Origin: Diorhabda sublineata
Lineage: Eukaryota > Arthropoda > Insecta > Coleoptera > Chrysomelidae
Assembly: GCF_026230105.1 (NCBI RefSeq)
Contig: NC_079476.1
Span: 29,068,559-29,132,558, forward strand
Direction: 5' to 3'
DNA: 64,000 bases
The notes under the pieces were generated by a model, which made no database searches, was not told where the DNA came from, and saw only the letters and a list, made by a program, of their open reading frames with translations. The position numbers and the translations under genes are program-made. This document shows positions 63,206 to 64,000 of this stretch, piece by piece; position 1 is the stretch's first letter; each line of letters starts with the position of its first letter.

Positions 63206-63360
63206 AAATTTAAATTATGAAATGGAATATAAGGGACAGTTACAATTTTTAGATATCTTAGTAATTGAGAACAGTGCTAGGTTGGAATTTCACATTAGAA
63301 ACGACGGTCTTTCACATGACGTGACTAATACGTCAGCAGCAATATTTATATGAGTCAAAT
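63205..63360 (+). mobile_element. Penelope-like RT fragment
   Basis: EMEYKGQLQFLDILVIENSA then RLEFHIRNDG matches the RT C-terminal segment seen at 14883; about 100 bp align between the two at nucleotide level. Confidence 0.55.
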
Positions 63361-64000
63361 TAAAATTTCTCTCAACTTGATAGAAATAATCGTTATGGTT
63401 AATATTCGAAAGGTCGGCTGATTCTTTAAATTTTTTGTATTTGATTCATTTGGTTAACATATTTAGCAAAACTCTTTTGATAAAGATATCGATATACTAT
63501 CTGCATGTTTCATCTACAATTATAACTTGTTTAATTATTATATTAATTATATTATTGAAGAGAACATGCTCTTTCTGAATTGTCAAATTTTTCAATAACA
63601 CCAATAAAGAGATACTTTCAATAGAAAGAATTTTCTTATTTTTCATTCGTCATTTTTGGTTTTGATAGTAACATATTTTCCTACAAAATAAAAAGTGTAT
63701 ATGAGTATACTACATTTTCAATATCTAACCGGCTAAAGTAAAACTTTATTACCAATCTTTTCTATCAGTATAGACATAAATTGTTGCTCCATGAAGGCAA
63801 AATCATGAAATGACAAAACTTCTATGATCAAACTCACATTAAATTACCAAGTTTCTAAGAATTTTAGATACCACATTATAAGTAACCAGGGAAAAATCTA
63901 CTGACTACAACAATACGAACACGATCAATACTAAAATTCGTAAAAAAAACAAACAGTAAACAAAGCTCACGTCAAATTCAACGTTTTTATTATTCACGTT

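Overview
The window looks like nuclear DNA of an insect, most likely not a fly, with a beetle-like repeat content as a low-confidence guess. It is strongly AT-rich, its real genes are broken by GT-AG introns, it holds long (TA)n tracts, and decayed mariner/Tc1, LINE, Penelope-like, PIF/Harbinger-like and tyrosine-recombinase elements fill much of the intergenic and intronic sequence. I saw no bacterial-type operons, rRNA, tRNA or CRISPR.

The only intact protein-coding genes I can support are two tandem minus-strand paralogues, here called FReD-A (26,380-35,612) and FReD-B (36,819-42,805). Each has six exons and encodes a secreted protein (350 and 334 aa): a 17-18 aa signal peptide, a roughly 90-110 aa N-terminal region I do not recognise, and a C-terminal fibrinogen-related domain of the tachylectin/ficolin/angiopoietin type. 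Introns fall at equivalent positions and all internal junctions after exon 2 are phase 1. The promoters are also paralogous: a TATA box about 61 bp before the ATG and a conserved block about 170-230 bp before the ATG. A third copy of that promoter block stands at 21.26-21.44 kb with no surviving fibrinogen exons, so the locus probably once had at least three members.

Layout: 0-4.5 kb holds LINE and mariner relics and a local duplication. 4.5-9.2 kb is unassigned. 9.2-11.8 kb is a diverged tandem repeat split by tyrosine-recombinase (Crypton-like) remnants with a lox/FRT-shaped palindrome. 13.8-15.5 kb is a 1-kb foldback element next to a Penelope-like element. 17-20.9 kb holds mariner, a Tc1-like deletion derivative, a palindromic MITE and a GC-rich Harbinger-like relic. 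21.2-25.3 kb holds the orphan FReD promoter, mariner, LINE and Tc1-like relics. 26.2-42.9 kb is the FReD pair with TEs in the introns. 43-43.8 kb is a LINE and 48.1-48.7 kb a mariner. 49 kb is a (TA)n tract. 51.3-53.3 kb holds Tc1-like and mariner copies. 53.4-55.9 kb has unassigned coding-like fragments. 56.4-57 kb is a mariner, 57.6-58.6 kb a decayed copy of a multi-copy arthropod ORF family of unknown function, and 63.2 kb a Penelope fragment. The remaining stretches show nothing I can name.

Family calls rest on motifs read by eye from the six-frame translations; no search was run.
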